Positions 1 to 10,130 of a stretch of 35,930 bases of DNA are shown here, piece by piece (position 1 is the stretch's first letter; every line of letters begins with the position of its first letter). The position numbers and the translations under genes were made by a program. Source of the DNA: a virus; the IMG/VR virus record IMGVR_UViG_3300025869_000042, positions 1-35,930 of that record; one strand, 5' to 3'. The notes beneath the pieces are model-generated. The model was not told the DNA's origin. It ran no database searches and was given only the letters and a program-made list of their open reading frames with translations.

Positions 1-1
1 G

Positions 2-580
2 GATGACGAAGAAAAAGCGTTGCTAGAAAACAATATTCAAACTGCATTATCTGCGGGACTTATTGATTTAGATGATGCTATTGATATACGTGAAGTTAAA
101 AACTTAAAGCTAGCTAACCAGTTATTAAAGCTACGCCGTAAGAAAAAACAAGAGCGTGATCAAATGATGCAACAACAAAATATGCAAGCACAGGCACAAG
201 CCAATGCTCAAGCGCAACAAGTTGCAGCACAAGCTGAAATGCAGAAAGATCAAGCTGCATTACAAACTAAGTCTCAGCTAGAACAACTTAAAGCTCAACT
301 AGAGCAAGCAAGAATTGACAAAGAAGTTGAGGCTAAAATGCAATTAATGGCATTAGAGTTCCAGTATAACATGAAGCTTAAAGGCTTAGAGGTTGATGCC
401 GCTAAGACTAAGATCTCAGAAACTGAAGATCGCAAAGACAAAAGAACAAAAATTCAAGCTACACAACAAAGTGAGCTTATAGACCAAAGACAAAAAGGCG
501 GTTCGCCTAAAGACTTCGAATCCTCTGGTAATGATATACTTGGCGGGGGTTTTGGTTTAGGAAGTTTCGAACCTAGGTAA
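2..580 (+). CDS. Portal protein, C-terminal fragment (partial)
   Basis: The frame is open from base 2 with no start, so the gene begins upstream of the window; the TTG at 20 is only an internal codon. The visible 192 residues are a long Gln/Ala/Lys-rich helical, probably coiled-coil tail, followed by a Gly-rich end (GGGFGLGSFEPR). This type of tail is common at the C-terminus of podovirus portals, the ring that joins head and tail and through which DNA enters and leaves. The next genes are scaffold-like and capsid genes, which fits the usual portal-scaffold-capsid order. The portal core is not visible, so the call rests on composition and position; another head or terminase-linked protein is possible. 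Confidence 0.6.
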   Translation, partial: DDEEKALLENNIQTALSAGLIDLDDAIDIREVKNLKLANQLLKLRRKKKQERDQMMQQQNMQAQAQANAQAQQVAAQAEMQKDQAALQTKSQLEQLKAQLEQARIDKEVEAKMQLMALEFQYNMKLKGLEVDAAKTKISETEDRKDKRTKIQATQQSELIDQRQKGGSPKDFESSGNDILGGGFGLGSFEPR

Positions 581-612
581 TAATAACCATAACAATTATA
601 TAATATTTTATC

Positions 613-1758
613 ATGAGTGAAGAAACCAAAGACACATCTCCTGTTTCGCAGGGTGATGATGGTACTATTAAAGTGGATTTTTCAGCAGTACCTCAGGAAG
701 CACCAGCAGAAGAAACTGTTGCCCAACCTGTAGAAGAGGCACCTGTCGAGGAGCCTGTTGTTGAAGAAACACCAGTACAAGAAGAAACACCTGTAGAAGA
801 ACCTACAGAAGCGGCAGCTGAAGAGCCTGTTCTAATGGAAATTACAGAAGAAGAGGCAGAGATTGCGGCAAACCAGCTTGACGAACAAATCGCTGAAGCT
901 GTTTTAGAGCAGGAAAAAACTGGCGTTGAATTACCGGAAAACATTCAGAAGGTTGTAGACTTTATGAGTGAAACAGGAGGATCATTAGAAGATTACGTTC
1001 GTCTAAACACAGACTACTCTAGTCTTAACGAAGATCAACTGCTTCGTGAATACTATGAAACTAAGTATAGTGCTTATGATAGAGAAGACATCGACTTCTT
1101 ATTAGCCGATAAGTTTTCTTACGACGAAGAGCTTGATGACGAACGCGAAGTACGCTTAAAGAAATTAGAGCGTAAACAAGCATTAGCAGAAGCTAAAAAT
1201 CATTTAGACGGTTTAAAGTCTAAATACTACGATGAAATTAAGATGGGTTCAAGATTGAATCCTGAACAGCAAAAAGCGGTTGAATTTTTCAATCGTTATA
1301 ATAAGGAGAGTGAAGAGGCTGCAAAAATAGCAGAACGACAAACCAGTAGGTTTAAACAAGAAAGCGAGAAAGTATTCAGCGACAAATTCGAAGGTTTCGA
1401 TTATAGCGTTGGGGACAAGAAGTACCGCTTTAAGGTTAAAGACGCTGGCCAGGTTAAGGAAACTCAAGGTGACATTAACAACTTTATCAAGAAGTTCTTG
1501 AATGAAAAGGGGGAAATGAAAGATGCCAAGGGTTATCATAAATCGCTGTTCACCGCTATGAATGCCGATCAAGTTGCACAACACTTTTACGAGCAAGGTA
1601 AAGCCGATGCAGTAAAGGACAGTATGGCACGCACGAAGAATGTTGATATGAATCCGAGAGGGGCTCATGAGAAAGTTACAACACAAAACGGGTGGACTAT
1701 ACGCGCTGTAAATGATGGTGAAAGCACTTCTAAACTCAAAGTCAAGTTTAAAAAATAA
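613..1758 (+). CDS. Scaffold-like head assembly protein
   Basis: A 381-aa protein between portal and major capsid genes. Residues about 20-100 are low-complexity and very acidic (repeated P-V-E-E units); the middle is charged and helical; the last third is Lys-rich. An acidic, helical protein with a basic C-terminus directly before the capsid gene is the typical profile of a phage scaffolding protein, which shapes the procapsid and is then removed. No sequence motif proves the function. The start ATG follows an A/T-only leader with no Shine-Dalgarno sequence, as for most genes here. Confidence 0.55.
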   Translation: MSEETKDTSPVSQGDDGTIKVDFSAVPQEAPAEETVAQPVEEAPVEEPVVEETPVQEETPVEEPTEAAAEEPVLMEITEEEAEIAANQLDEQIAEAVLEQEKTGVELPENIQKVVDFMSETGGSLEDYVRLNTDYSSLNEDQLLREYYETKYSAYDREDIDFLLADKFSYDEELDDEREVRLKKLERKQALAEAKNHLDGLKSKYYDEIKMGSRLNPEQQKAVEFFNRYNKESEEAAKIAERQTSRFKQESEKVFSDKFEGFDYSVGDKKYRFKVKDAGQVKETQGDINNFIKKFLNEKGEMKDAKGYHKSLFTAMNADQVAQHFYEQGKADAVKDSMARTKNVDMNPRGAHEKVTTQNGWTIRAVNDGESTSKLKVKFKK

Positions 1759-1778
1759 TTCATTAAAACAAATAAGAA

Positions 1779-3197
1779 ATGAGTTTTGCAACGTCGCCAG
1801 CTGGTCTGGCAAACTTAGCTCACCTTACTCCACGTCCTATCAAGGGCTTGTTTGGTGACAATTATCTGTCTGTGGCTGACATGGACTTTACACAACAGTT
1901 CCTTCCTGAGGTATACGAGAAAGAAGTAGAGCGCTACGGAAACCGTACAGTATCAGGATTCTTGCGCATGGTTGGTGCAGAAATGCCTATGGCTTCTGAC
2001 CGCGTAGTATGGCAAGAGCAAGGACGTCTTCACATTGCATACGACAGTATTACTGTTGATGCTGATGGTGATGCACTTACTATGCCTTCTGGTCACTTGA
2101 TCGGTGCAGGTATGACTTTGGTAGTATCTAAAGGATACGTAAGCCACAAAGCATACGTTACTTCTGTATCTGGTAATACTGTAAACATCGCTGTTTACGA
2201 TACTTCTGATGCAAACTTGAGCAGCACATTCGATTCTGCTACTGATGCTAAAGTATTCGTTTACGGTTCTGAGTACACTAAAGGTTCTAGCGGTGCTGGT
2301 AACTCACTAGACGCTTCTTTCACTACTTTTGACAACAAGCCTATCATCTTACGTGATAAGTACAATGTTAAAGGTTCTGATGTAGCTCAAATTGGTTGGG
2401 TTGAAGTAACTACTGAAGCTGGTACTTCTGGTTACTTATGGTACTTGAAGTCTGAGCACGAGTCTCGTCTACGTTTTGAAGACTACTTGGAGATGAGCAT
2501 GGTTGAAGCTGAAAAAGCACAAACTACTATCGCTCAAGCTGCTGCTTTTGGTAACACTGCTAAGATCGAAGGTTCTGAAGGTCTCTTTGCGGCTCTAGAG
2601 TCTCGCGGTTTGGTATTTAACGACCAAGATTTCAATAACGCTGCTGGTTTGACTGGTTTGGGTGACTTCGACGTTATCCTTCAAGAATTAGACAAGCAAG
2701 GTGCTATTGAAGAGAACATGATGTTCTTAGATCGTCGTACTGCTTTAGATATCGATAACATGCTTGCACGTGCTAACAGCTACGGAACGGGTGGTACTTC
2801 TTACGGAGTATTCGACAACTCTGAGGATATGGCTTTGAACTTAGGTTTCTCTGGATTCCGTCGTGGTTCTTACGATTTCTACAAGACTGACTGGAAATAC
2901 TTGAACGATTCTGCAACTCGCGGTAGCATTGCTGACGTAGAGGGTGTTATTGTTCCTGCTGGTACTTCTACTGTATACGACCAAAACTTAGGTCAGAACA
3001 TCGCACGTCCGTTCTTACACGTACGTTACCGCGCTTCTGAAGCTGAAGATCGTCGTATGAAGTCTTGGGTTACTGGTTCTGTTGGTGGCAACTACACTAG
3101 CGACGCTGATGAAATGAACGTACACTTCCTTTCTGAGCGTGCACTTTGTGTTCAAGCTGCGAACAACTTCGTAATGCTTAAGAAAACTACTGCATAA
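1779..3197 (+). CDS. Major capsid protein
   Basis: A 472-aa protein placed after the scaffold-like gene. Its codon choice differs from its neighbours: it strongly prefers GGT, CGT, TCT, GCT, AAC and TAC, as expected for the most highly expressed late gene. A 10-bp hairpin lies just after the stop, which would suit 3'-end formation or protection of an abundant mRNA. The sequence looks like an HK97-fold type capsid protein of uncultured marine phages (N-terminal segment with GLFGDNYLSVADMDFTQQ). The assignment rests on order, size and codon bias; fold was not tested. Confidence 0.75.
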   Translation: MSFATSPAGLANLAHLTPRPIKGLFGDNYLSVADMDFTQQFLPEVYEKEVERYGNRTVSGFLRMVGAEMPMASDRVVWQEQGRLHIAYDSITVDADGDALTMPSGHLIGAGMTLVVSKGYVSHKAYVTSVSGNTVNIAVYDTSDANLSSTFDSATDAKVFVYGSEYTKGSSGAGNSLDASFTTFDNKPIILRDKYNVKGSDVAQIGWVEVTTEAGTSGYLWYLKSEHESRLRFEDYLEMSMVEAEKAQTTIAQAAAFGNTAKIEGSEGLFAALESRGLVFNDQDFNNAAGLTGLGDFDVILQELDKQGAIEENMMFLDRRTALDIDNMLARANSYGTGGTSYGVFDNSEDMALNLGFSGFRRGSYDFYKTDWKYLNDSATRGSIADVEGVIVPAGTSTVYDQNLGQNIARPFLHVRYRASEAEDRRMKSWVTGSVGGNYTSDADEMNVHFLSERALCVQAANNFVMLKKTTA

Positions 3198-3217
3198 TTA
3201 GCATAGTTTATTATAAT

Positions 3218-3246
3218 ATTACCCTCGTCCTTGTGGCGGGGGTAAT
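3218..3246 (+). terminator. Hairpin after the capsid gene (terminator or attenuator)
   Basis: ATTACCCTCG (3218-3227) pairs over 10 bp with CGGGGGTAAT (3237-3246) around a 9-nt loop. The single non-Watson-Crick pair is T3225 with G3239, which is G-U in the rightward RNA but A-C in the opposite strand, so the structure belongs to the rightward transcript. It is followed by TATTACCTTTATTT, only partly U-rich. It may reduce transcription past the capsid gene or protect its 3' end. Confidence 0.65.
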
Positions 3247-3274
3247 TATTACCTTTATTTAATTATATTATATC

Positions 3275-4126
3275 ATGGCACAAGCTAAAAAGCCTGCAGC
3301 AACGCCTGCAGCAAAAAAAACAGCACCTGCTCCGGCGGTTGTTGAAGAAACAGTTGCGGCACCAGTCGCAGCACCTGCACCTGTAGATACATGGGTTATC
3401 AAAGACAGATTGTACGAAATCACTTCAGGACGTAAGCCATTAGCGTTTACATTACCTACCGTACATTCAGCCCGCACTCCTTTATTATACTTTGATGAAG
3501 AATTAGGATACAACCGTGAATTGCGTTATGCAACTAACCAGCGTACCCCTTTCGTTGATGAGCAACAAGGAACTGCAACATTAGGTCGTATCGTATTTAG
3601 AGACGGCATTTTGAGGGTACCAAAAGAAAATATAGTTTTACAAAAAATTCTTTCTTTATACCACCCATATACACTGCAAGGTCGCATTATGGAATACAAA
3701 CCAGAGCAGATCGCAGAAAACGAAACTGACTGGATTGAACTAGAGCTAGAAGCGATGACTGTTGCAAAAGCAATGGATATCGACGAAGCCGAAGCAATTT
3801 TAAGAGCTCAATACGGCTCACAACAGGTATCTAACGCGTCTTCTAAAGAACTAAAACGTGATTTACTAATACTTGCGCGTAATAACCCTAGTCTCTTCTT
3901 AGACTTGGCTAATGACGACAACGTAATGCTGCGTAACATTGGGATCAAAGCTACCGAAACGGGAATTTTGAATCTATCACAAGACCAACGCACATTTACA
4001 TATGCAAGTAACGGAAGAAAGCTGTTAACAGTACCGTTTAATGAACATCCATATTCAGCACTCGCTGCTTACTTTAAAACAGATGAGGGTATGGAAGTAT
4101 TACGAGCCGTAGAGAAACAGCTATAA
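3275..4126 (+). CDS. Structural protein of unknown function with Ala/Pro-rich N-terminus
   Basis: A 283-aa protein. Residues 1-36 are a flexible Ala/Pro/Lys linker; the rest is a globular domain opening with WVIKDRLYEI. It lies between the capsid gene and the connector-like genes and is flanked on both sides by matching 10-bp hairpins, so it may be expressed at its own level. I recognise it as the kind of conserved hypothetical protein found after the capsid gene in marine phages, but no enzymatic motif is visible. A minor head or decoration role is inferred from position only. Confidence 0.5.
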   Translation: MAQAKKPAATPAAKKTAPAPAVVEETVAAPVAAPAPVDTWVIKDRLYEITSGRKPLAFTLPTVHSARTPLLYFDEELGYNRELRYATNQRTPFVDEQQGTATLGRIVFRDGILRVPKENIVLQKILSLYHPYTLQGRIMEYKPEQIAENETDWIELELEAMTVAKAMDIDEAEAILRAQYGSQQVSNASSKELKRDLLILARNNPSLFLDLANDDNVMLRNIGIKATETGILNLSQDQRTFTYASNGRKLLTVPFNEHPYSALAAYFKTDEGMEVLRAVEKQL

Positions 4127-4142
4127 TACATATCTTTTTGTG

Positions 4143-4170
4143 ATTAGGCTGCTGTAACAAGCGGCCTAAT
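4143..4170 (+). terminator. Second matching hairpin, 3' of the post-capsid gene
   Basis: ATTAGGCTGC (4143-4152) pairs over 10 bp with GCGGCCTAAT (4161-4170) around an 8-nt loop. T4150 faces G4163, again a G-U pair only in the rightward RNA. No U-run follows, so an attenuator or RNA-processing/stability element is more likely than a strong intrinsic terminator. Confidence 0.5.
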
Positions 4171-4197
4171 TACTTAATATACATAAACAAACACAAA

Positions 4198-4884
4198 ATG
4201 GCAGTAAGCGTAGATACGGTATACCAAAGAGTATTGGCTATCCTTAACAAAGAACAAAGAGGGTACGTAACTCCTCAGGAATTTAACTTGTTTGCAAACC
4301 AAGCACAGTCTGATATTTTTGAGCAGTACTTCTATGACATTAACCAATTTGGTAGAATGCATGGTAATGATACTGAATACTCTGACATGCTTAACCTCTT
4401 GAATGAGAAAATCAACATATTCGAGAAGAATGGTAGTATGACCTACTCTGCTCCTAACTGGACGGTCCCTAGTGATCTTTACCGGTTAGGTACAATTATT
4501 TATAATAGCATCGAAGCTGAGCGTATTAACGCAAACGAATATCTATATATTAATGCTTCTCCGCTTACTAAGCCGACTGACGCCCGCCCAATATTTGTAG
4601 CAAACTCTTCAGGCTATAAGGTGTATGGCGCGGCGGCATTAACTTCAGGAGTATCGTGTAATTATATTAAAGTACCTGCAACGGTTGAATGGGCATACAA
4701 TACAGTATCTGGTAGAGCTATATATAATGCTTCTAATGCTACTGATTTTGAGTTGCATGCTTCTGAAGAAACCGAACTGGTTTTTAAAATATTACAACTA
4801 GCAGGTCTTTCTATCAAAGAACTTCAGGTTTACCAAATCGGTAATCAAATGGAAGGGCAGAACACACAACAAGAAAAAGCTTAA
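4198..4884 (+). CDS. Putative head-tail connector or structural protein
   Basis: A 228-aa protein in the head-tail gene block, 3 nt before the next gene. The N-terminus (VDTVYQRVLAILNKEQRGYV) is helical, the middle is mixed, and the C-terminus is polar and Gln-rich (QMEGQNTQQEKA). In related marine phages this position is held by connector/adaptor proteins. No specific motif was recognised. Confidence 0.45.
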   Translation: MAVSVDTVYQRVLAILNKEQRGYVTPQEFNLFANQAQSDIFEQYFYDINQFGRMHGNDTEYSDMLNLLNEKINIFEKNGSMTYSAPNWTVPSDLYRLGTIIYNSIEAERINANEYLYINASPLTKPTDARPIFVANSSGYKVYGAAALTSGVSCNYIKVPATVEWAYNTVSGRAIYNASNATDFELHASEETELVFKILQLAGLSIKELQVYQIGNQMEGQNTQQEKA

Positions 4885-4887
4885 TAA

Positions 4888-5793
4888 ATGGGATTAATTA
4901 ATCAAACACAAAAGCTCTATTATGAAGGTGCAGACGGCAACTGGAACAGTGGAGACGAAAATTACGGTGATTACCAGTTTGTAAGCATTAAAGATATCAT
5001 TAACAATTTCATCATCGCTTATGTTGGAGAAGATAAAATCATTAGCAAAATTAAGCGCACAGATGTTGCATTTCATGCTCAGCGTGCTTTACAAGAGCTT
5101 TCCTTCGATATATTACCCTCGGAAAAAGCTTTAGAAATTGAATTGGGGCCAGCGCTAGAAATGATTTTGCCACAAGACTACGTTAATTACGTTCGTTTTA
5201 GCTGGGCAGATGCAGGTGGTATAGAACACATTATATATCCTACACGCCATTCTAGTAACCCTAAAGCTATTGTACAGGATTCTGATTACGAATATACGTT
5301 TGATGGAAGCGGTAATAAAATATATGCTGATAAATCAGAAACGTTAAAAAAATTCGAAGCGTCTAACCACGAAGCTAATAACAAAGCGGAACTTAGCACT
5401 AGTGAACTCTTTAATCTTTACCGTCACGGTAGACGTTATGGCTTAAACCCTGAGTTTGCTCAAGGTAATGGTGTGTTCTACATTGACAAGCTTAAAGGTA
5501 TTGCACACTTTAGCTCTAGCTTGGTAAATAAAATTGTTACATTAAAGTACATCAGTGACAGCTTAGGATCTGACGAAGAAATGCGAGTGCATAAGTTTGC
5601 AGAAGAAGCTGTTTACAAATATCTAGCTCATGCCATTCTGGCAACGAGAGCCAACACACAAGAATATTTAGTCGCGCGCTTTAAGAAAGAAGCGTTTGCA
5701 GCAAAAAGAGTTGCAAAACTCCGTATGTCTAACCTTAAGATTAGCGAGATTGCTCAAATCATGCGCAACCAGGCTAAATGGATTAAACACTAA
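4888..5793 (+). CDS. Putative adaptor / tail tubular A-like protein
   Basis: A 301-aa protein. Residues 30-110 (IKDIINNFIIAYVGEDKI onwards, with HAQRALQELSFDILPSEK and ILPQDYVNYVRFSWAD) fit the helical pattern of head completion or tail tubular A-type adaptors. The C-terminus is basic and helical (VARFKKEAFAAKRVAKLRMS). It is directly followed, after 3 nt, by the large tail gene. T7 gp11/P22 gp4-type proteins sit at this position and make the first ring below the portal. The family call is an inference from order and general pattern. Confidence 0.45.
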   Translation: MGLINQTQKLYYEGADGNWNSGDENYGDYQFVSIKDIINNFIIAYVGEDKIISKIKRTDVAFHAQRALQELSFDILPSEKALEIELGPALEMILPQDYVNYVRFSWADAGGIEHIIYPTRHSSNPKAIVQDSDYEYTFDGSGNKIYADKSETLKKFEASNHEANNKAELSTSELFNLYRHGRRYGLNPEFAQGNGVFYIDKLKGIAHFSSSLVNKIVTLKYISDSLGSDEEMRVHKFAEEAVYKYLAHAILATRANTQEYLVARFKKEAFAAKRVAKLRMSNLKISEIAQIMRNQAKWIKH

Positions 5794-5796
5794 TAC

Positions 5797-8700
5797 ATGC
5801 CAAAATTAGCACACAACTTTGTCCAGGGTAAGATGAACAAGGATCTCGATGAGAGACTTGTACCCAATGGCCAATATCGTGACGCTCTAAACATTCAGGT
5901 TTCAACATCTGAAGGTTCTGACGTCGGCGCTGTTGAGAACATATTAGGTAATACTAAGCTAAACAAAAAGTCAGCTTCTGTTAATTGGGATGCAAACTTT
6001 GGTTTTACTTCTGCACAATGTATAGGTACAGCTAGAGATACTCAAAATAACAAGTTATACTGGTTTGTTACCTCAACTTCAGTTGATGCTATTTTAGAAT
6101 ACGATGAAGCAACTGGGTTTGTAGCGCCTGTACTGGTTGATACTGGTAGTGTATTAAACTTTAACACTAGCAATTTTATAACTGGTGTAAATGTTTTTGA
6201 AGGTTTATTATGTTGGACTGACAATTTAAACGAGCCTAGAAAAATATTAATATCAAGATTTAAAACTGGTAGCACACAAAGTGGAACGAGTATAAACACT
6301 CATACGCAGGTGTATAGCAGAAATTTTATTGCATCGGATATTACTGTAATAAAGAAAAAGCCAAACGAAAGATTACATTATACCGCTGCATCTTCTACAA
6401 GAACAGGTAATGGTGTTGGTATAAACAGAGTTACAACCCCTAAAAACTTTACAGAAACTTATAATGCTGTAAAAGTTCCAAGGGAAGTAGGCAGCTCTGT
6501 TTCTTTTGTAACTAGCTTAGCGCCAAATTGGCAGGCTAATGACATTATAACACTTACGGGTTTTGAGTTTAATAATGAAAGAAACCTTAATGATAAGTAT
6601 CAGGTAAGAGTTAAAGTAACCAGCATTACTGGAGCGGCGTTAAAGAACGTAACAGGTACTATACTTTCTATATCTTCTGATATGCCTGATCTAGAGATAA
6701 CTTGGGAGTGTGAACTGCAAGAAGACCCACCTATGTTTGAGTTTTCTTTCCCGCGCTTTGCATACCGCTGGAAGTACATTGACGGCGAGGTATCTGCTTT
6801 TTCACCGTGGACCAATGCAGTGTTCGTACCAGATACGTTTGAGTACGGTTCTTTCGATGCTTATAATGAAGGCATGCGTAACAACCTGCGTAAGCTTACT
6901 TTAAGCAACTTTGAAACACCACCTGCTGATGTAGACAAGCTTCAAATTTTATATAAAGATTCTTCAGAGAATATAATTTATAAAATAGAAGAAAAAGATG
7001 CATCTGTAACTAGTATTGCTATTACCTCAGAGGTTGTAACAAATGTTGTAGATTCTAATCAGATACTTAGACCTTACGATAATGTGCCAATAAAAGCTCT
7101 GGCACAAGAAGTTATTGGTAACCGTATTGTATATGGTAACTACGTACAACAATACGACATTATTGACGAAGTTGATTTAACGGTAGGGCTACAGTCTTCT
7201 GATATAACTGCGATTAAAACCCCTGAAGAAAGTGTTAAGTCTTTACGTGATTACCAAGTAGGTATTGTTTACGTAGATGAAAACGGTAGAGAAACTCCTG
7301 TGTTTACTAATAGTTCTGCAACTACCAAGATAGGTATAGATAAAGCTTCTAAGGTTAATAAAATAACAGTTGACTCTGGCCAAGATGCCCCTTCCTGGGC
7401 AACACACTTTAAATACTATGTAAAAGAAGTATCTAATGAATATTACAATGTTTCATTAGACCGCTACTATGCAGATCCTGATGGCTTTATGTGGCTATCT
7501 ATACCAAGTGCGGAAAGAAATAAGGTACAAGAGGGCGATTTCTTAATTTTGAAAAAGCAACACAATACTGATACTCCAGTTGATGAGCCTACTAGATATA
7601 AGGTTATAGATATTAGCAATGAGGCACCTGATCCTATAAAAACAAAAAGAAAATTTAAAATTTCAGCGGGTGCAATCAAAGGGGCTAATGGTACTCCAAT
7701 TGCTTCGGGTTTAAAAACTTTTACGTTTGAAGGCCCTGTTCCCAATGCGGGTAATGCTGAATTTGTTAGTTCGTTAAACCAAGATGTTTATGTTCGTTTT
7801 GTAAAGGGTGCTAATAAAACTGCTTTTTATGAAGTTGAAACCGCGGGCTATACAAATGACTCTCATAATCATTATGAAGTAACTTTATACAAGAAACTAT
7901 CAACTTATTCATGGCTTGATCTTTTAGGGTCTGGTGGTGAATACACTGTAGAGGTTCACGAAAGAAGAACGGATAGATTACCTGAATATATAGGAAGATT
8001 CTTTGTTAAGATTGACAGAGACATGGCATTTGATGAAAACATAATTTACAATTTCACAAACAATCCGGGTGACTATGAGCAAGACGGTACAGCTAATCCA
8101 GGTGTACTAGTCGATACTATTTCGGACGATCCTGATTTAGACAATATATTTTTGGCAGAAGAAGGTTGGGACGAACATGCGAACGCCCAGCCTAGTGTAA
8201 CTCTTTACGGCAAGCCTACTTTGAATTCTTACAACTTCGGTATAGTGCATGCTCCGTGGGATTCTCTTACCCCTGTTGGCGGTTCAGGACTACAGTCGTT
8301 TAACAATAAAGCAGTTGCTGATGCGGTAGTACAATTTAGAGAAGGCAGTGGCTCATGGGGCGCTTTATACGAAATTGAAAGCGTTGCAAAAGGATCTTAT
8401 GTAAGAGGGCAGGGCACCGGGGGTGTGACTCAGGGTAATGATGAAAACGGCTATTATTGGAACTTTGTACTAAAAACAGCGTTTATTGACGATATAGACC
8501 CTGATCAAGTTAGAGTAGCGGTGAGAAAAAGAACACAACCAACAGTGTTCGATGAAGACAGCGACGTGCTGCCTACGGAAAACCCGGCTATATTTGAAGT
8601 TGAACCAAACCCAGCTGTTGATTTAGAATTATACTATGAAGCAACCGAAGCGTTACCAATTGCACAGCTTTCAACAGAGCAAACATTAGATTACTTCAAT

Positions 8701-10092
8701 GTATACTCTTTTGGTAATGGTGTAGAGTCGGATAGAATTCGTGATGACTTTAATGCGAAGCGTATCGGAAAAGGGGTTAAGGTTTCTAGTGTAATAGAAA
8801 ATGAGTACAAACAAGAACGCCGTAAGGCAGGTTTAATATACAGCGGTTTATTTAACAATACTAGTGGCTTAAATGAGCTTAACCAGTTTATTCAAGGTCT
8901 TAAAATAACAAAAGACTTGAACCCTATATATGGTGGCATACAAATTTTAAAGGCTAGAGATACTGACTTAGTGACTCTTTGTGAAGACAAATGCTTTAGA
9001 ATACAAGCTAATAAAGATGCGTTATTTACAGCGGACGGTAACCCTAATGTTACATCTACAAATAATGTGCTTGGCCAAACAATGGCGTATGCTGGTGAAT
9101 TTGGTATATCTAAAAATCCTGAATCGTTTACTACATATGGGTTCAGATCTTACTTTACAGATAAAGCAAGAGGCACGGTAATACGCCTATCAATGGACGG
9201 AATTACTGAAATCGCAGACAAAGGCATGTCAGATTACTTTGAAGACAAGTTTAAAGCACACACAGGGGCTATTTTAGGCTCATATGACGAAGCTTCGGGT
9301 TCTTATAATGTAAGTTTAAGCGGTGACGAATCCGTTGCGTTTAAAGAAGGCGTGAACGGTTGGACATCAAGATTGTCTTTTGTGCCTGAAGCGGCAATAT
9401 CACTGAATAACGATTACTACACCATTAAAAATGGCGAGCTATGGATTCATTCTAACACAGCACGTTCTAATTTTTACGGTACTCAGAACAATTCTACAAT
9501 CACGCCTATCATTAACGACGTTCCTTCTAGCATTAAAAACTTTAAAACATTATCTTACGAAGGCGATGCCGGGTGGGTAGCTGATGTGCTTACTGACCAG
9601 CAAGATGGGGAAGTAGAAGCATGGAAGACTAAAGAAAACCTACACTACAACTATATTAAAGGTAAGGCAACTACATTATCAAATATTGATACTGGAGAGT
9701 TTTCAGTGCAAGGATTAGGCAATCCTTCATCGGTTAATGACAATAGTATAGTAATTGGCGGTGTTCAAAATCAGGTATACGAGCTTACATTTGCGGAAGA
9801 TTTAAATGTATCTTTACAAATAGGTGATGTAATATTTTTTACAGACGCTAGTGATGGTGATGCTTTAAAGGAACTAGGCAAAGTGCATTTAATAAATGGT
9901 AAGATAGTTACCGCTTTATGGGACGGGGCAAGTGATGAGCCTACTGCTTCAGACTTTGTACTGTTTGCTAAAGACTCAGAAAAGAACACATCAGGTATTA
10001 TTGGGTACTATGCGGAAACTGTAATGAAAACAACTAGCTCAGATAAGAAAGAGCTCTTTGCTGTTAACTCTGAGGTGTTTATCAGCAGCTAA
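5797..10092 (+). CDS. Large tail stabilisation / tail nozzle protein
   Basis: A 1431-aa protein. Its N-terminus (KLAHNFVQGKMNKDLDERL, then VPNGQYRDALNIQVS) is a pattern I know from phage tail stabilisation proteins of the P22 gp10 / T7 tail tubular B type, where the 'mostly-self, no-prior-state' opening MNKDLDERLVPxGxYRDALN is well conserved. The rest is beta-rich, as expected for a tail tube/nozzle with extra receptor-facing or fibre-docking domains, and is about twice as long as P22 gp10. It probably closes the tail until DNA release. No pectate-lyase or hydrolase motif is evident. Confidence 0.65.
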   Translation: MPKLAHNFVQGKMNKDLDERLVPNGQYRDALNIQVSTSEGSDVGAVENILGNTKLNKKSASVNWDANFGFTSAQCIGTARDTQNNKLYWFVTSTSVDAILEYDEATGFVAPVLVDTGSVLNFNTSNFITGVNVFEGLLCWTDNLNEPRKILISRFKTGSTQSGTSINTHTQVYSRNFIASDITVIKKKPNERLHYTAASSTRTGNGVGINRVTTPKNFTETYNAVKVPREVGSSVSFVTSLAPNWQANDIITLTGFEFNNERNLNDKYQVRVKVTSITGAALKNVTGTILSISSDMPDLEITWECELQEDPPMFEFSFPRFAYRWKYIDGEVSAFSPWTNAVFVPDTFEYGSFDAYNEGMRNNLRKLTLSNFETPPADVDKLQILYKDSSENIIYKIEEKDASVTSIAITSEVVTNVVDSNQILRPYDNVPIKALAQEVIGNRIVYGNYVQQYDIIDEVDLTVGLQSSDITAIKTPEESVKSLRDYQVGIVYVDENGRETPVFTNSSATTKIGIDKASKVNKITVDSGQDAPSWATHFKYYVKEVSNEYYNVSLDRYYADPDGFMWLSIPSAERNKVQEGDFLILKKQHNTDTPVDEPTRYKVIDISNEAPDPIKTKRKFKISAGAIKGANGTPIASGLKTFTFEGPVPNAGNAEFVSSLNQDVYVRFVKGANKTAFYEVETAGYTNDSHNHYEVTLYKKLSTYSWLDLLGSGGEYTVEVHERRTDRLPEYIGRFFVKIDRDMAFDENIIYNFTNNPGDYEQDGTANPGVLVDTISDDPDLDNIFLAEEGWDEHANAQPSVTLYGKPTLNSYNFGIVHAPWDSLTPVGGSGLQSFNNKAVADAVVQFREGSGSWGALYEIESVAKGSYVRGQGTGGVTQGNDENGYYWNFVLKTAFIDDIDPDQVRVAVRKRTQPTVFDEDSDVLPTENPAIFEVEPNPAVDLELYYEATEALPIAQLSTEQTLDYFNVYSFGNGVESDRIRDDFNAKRIGKGVKVSSVIENEYKQERRKAGLIYSGLFNNTSGLNELNQFIQGLKITKDLNPIYGGIQILKARDTDLVTLCEDKCFRIQANKDALFTADGNPNVTSTNNVLGQTMAYAGEFGISKNPESFTTYGFRSYFTDKARGTVIRLSMDGITEIADKGMSDYFEDKFKAHTGAILGSYDEASGSYNVSLSGDESVAFKEGVNGWTSRLSFVPEAAISLNNDYYTIKNGELWIHSNTARSNFYGTQNNSTITPIINDVPSSIKNFKTLSYEGDAGWVADVLTDQQDGEVEAWKTKENLHYNYIKGKATTLSNIDTGEFSVQGLGNPSSVNDNSIVIGGVQNQVYELTFAEDLNVSLQIGDVIFFTDASDGDALKELGKVHLINGKIVTALWDGASDEPTASDFVLFAKDSEKNTSGIIGYYAETVMKTTSSDKKELFAVNSEVFISS

Positions 10093-10130
10093 TAATACGT
10101 AATAATGAATAATAACTTAATATAATACGA

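Noticed and set aside
693-944. Leftward open frame opposite the acidic repeat region of the scaffold-like gene
   Set aside because: Its Ser/Thr-rich translation is the mirror of the Glu/Pro-rich repeat codons; no start context and it lies wholly inside a better gene.
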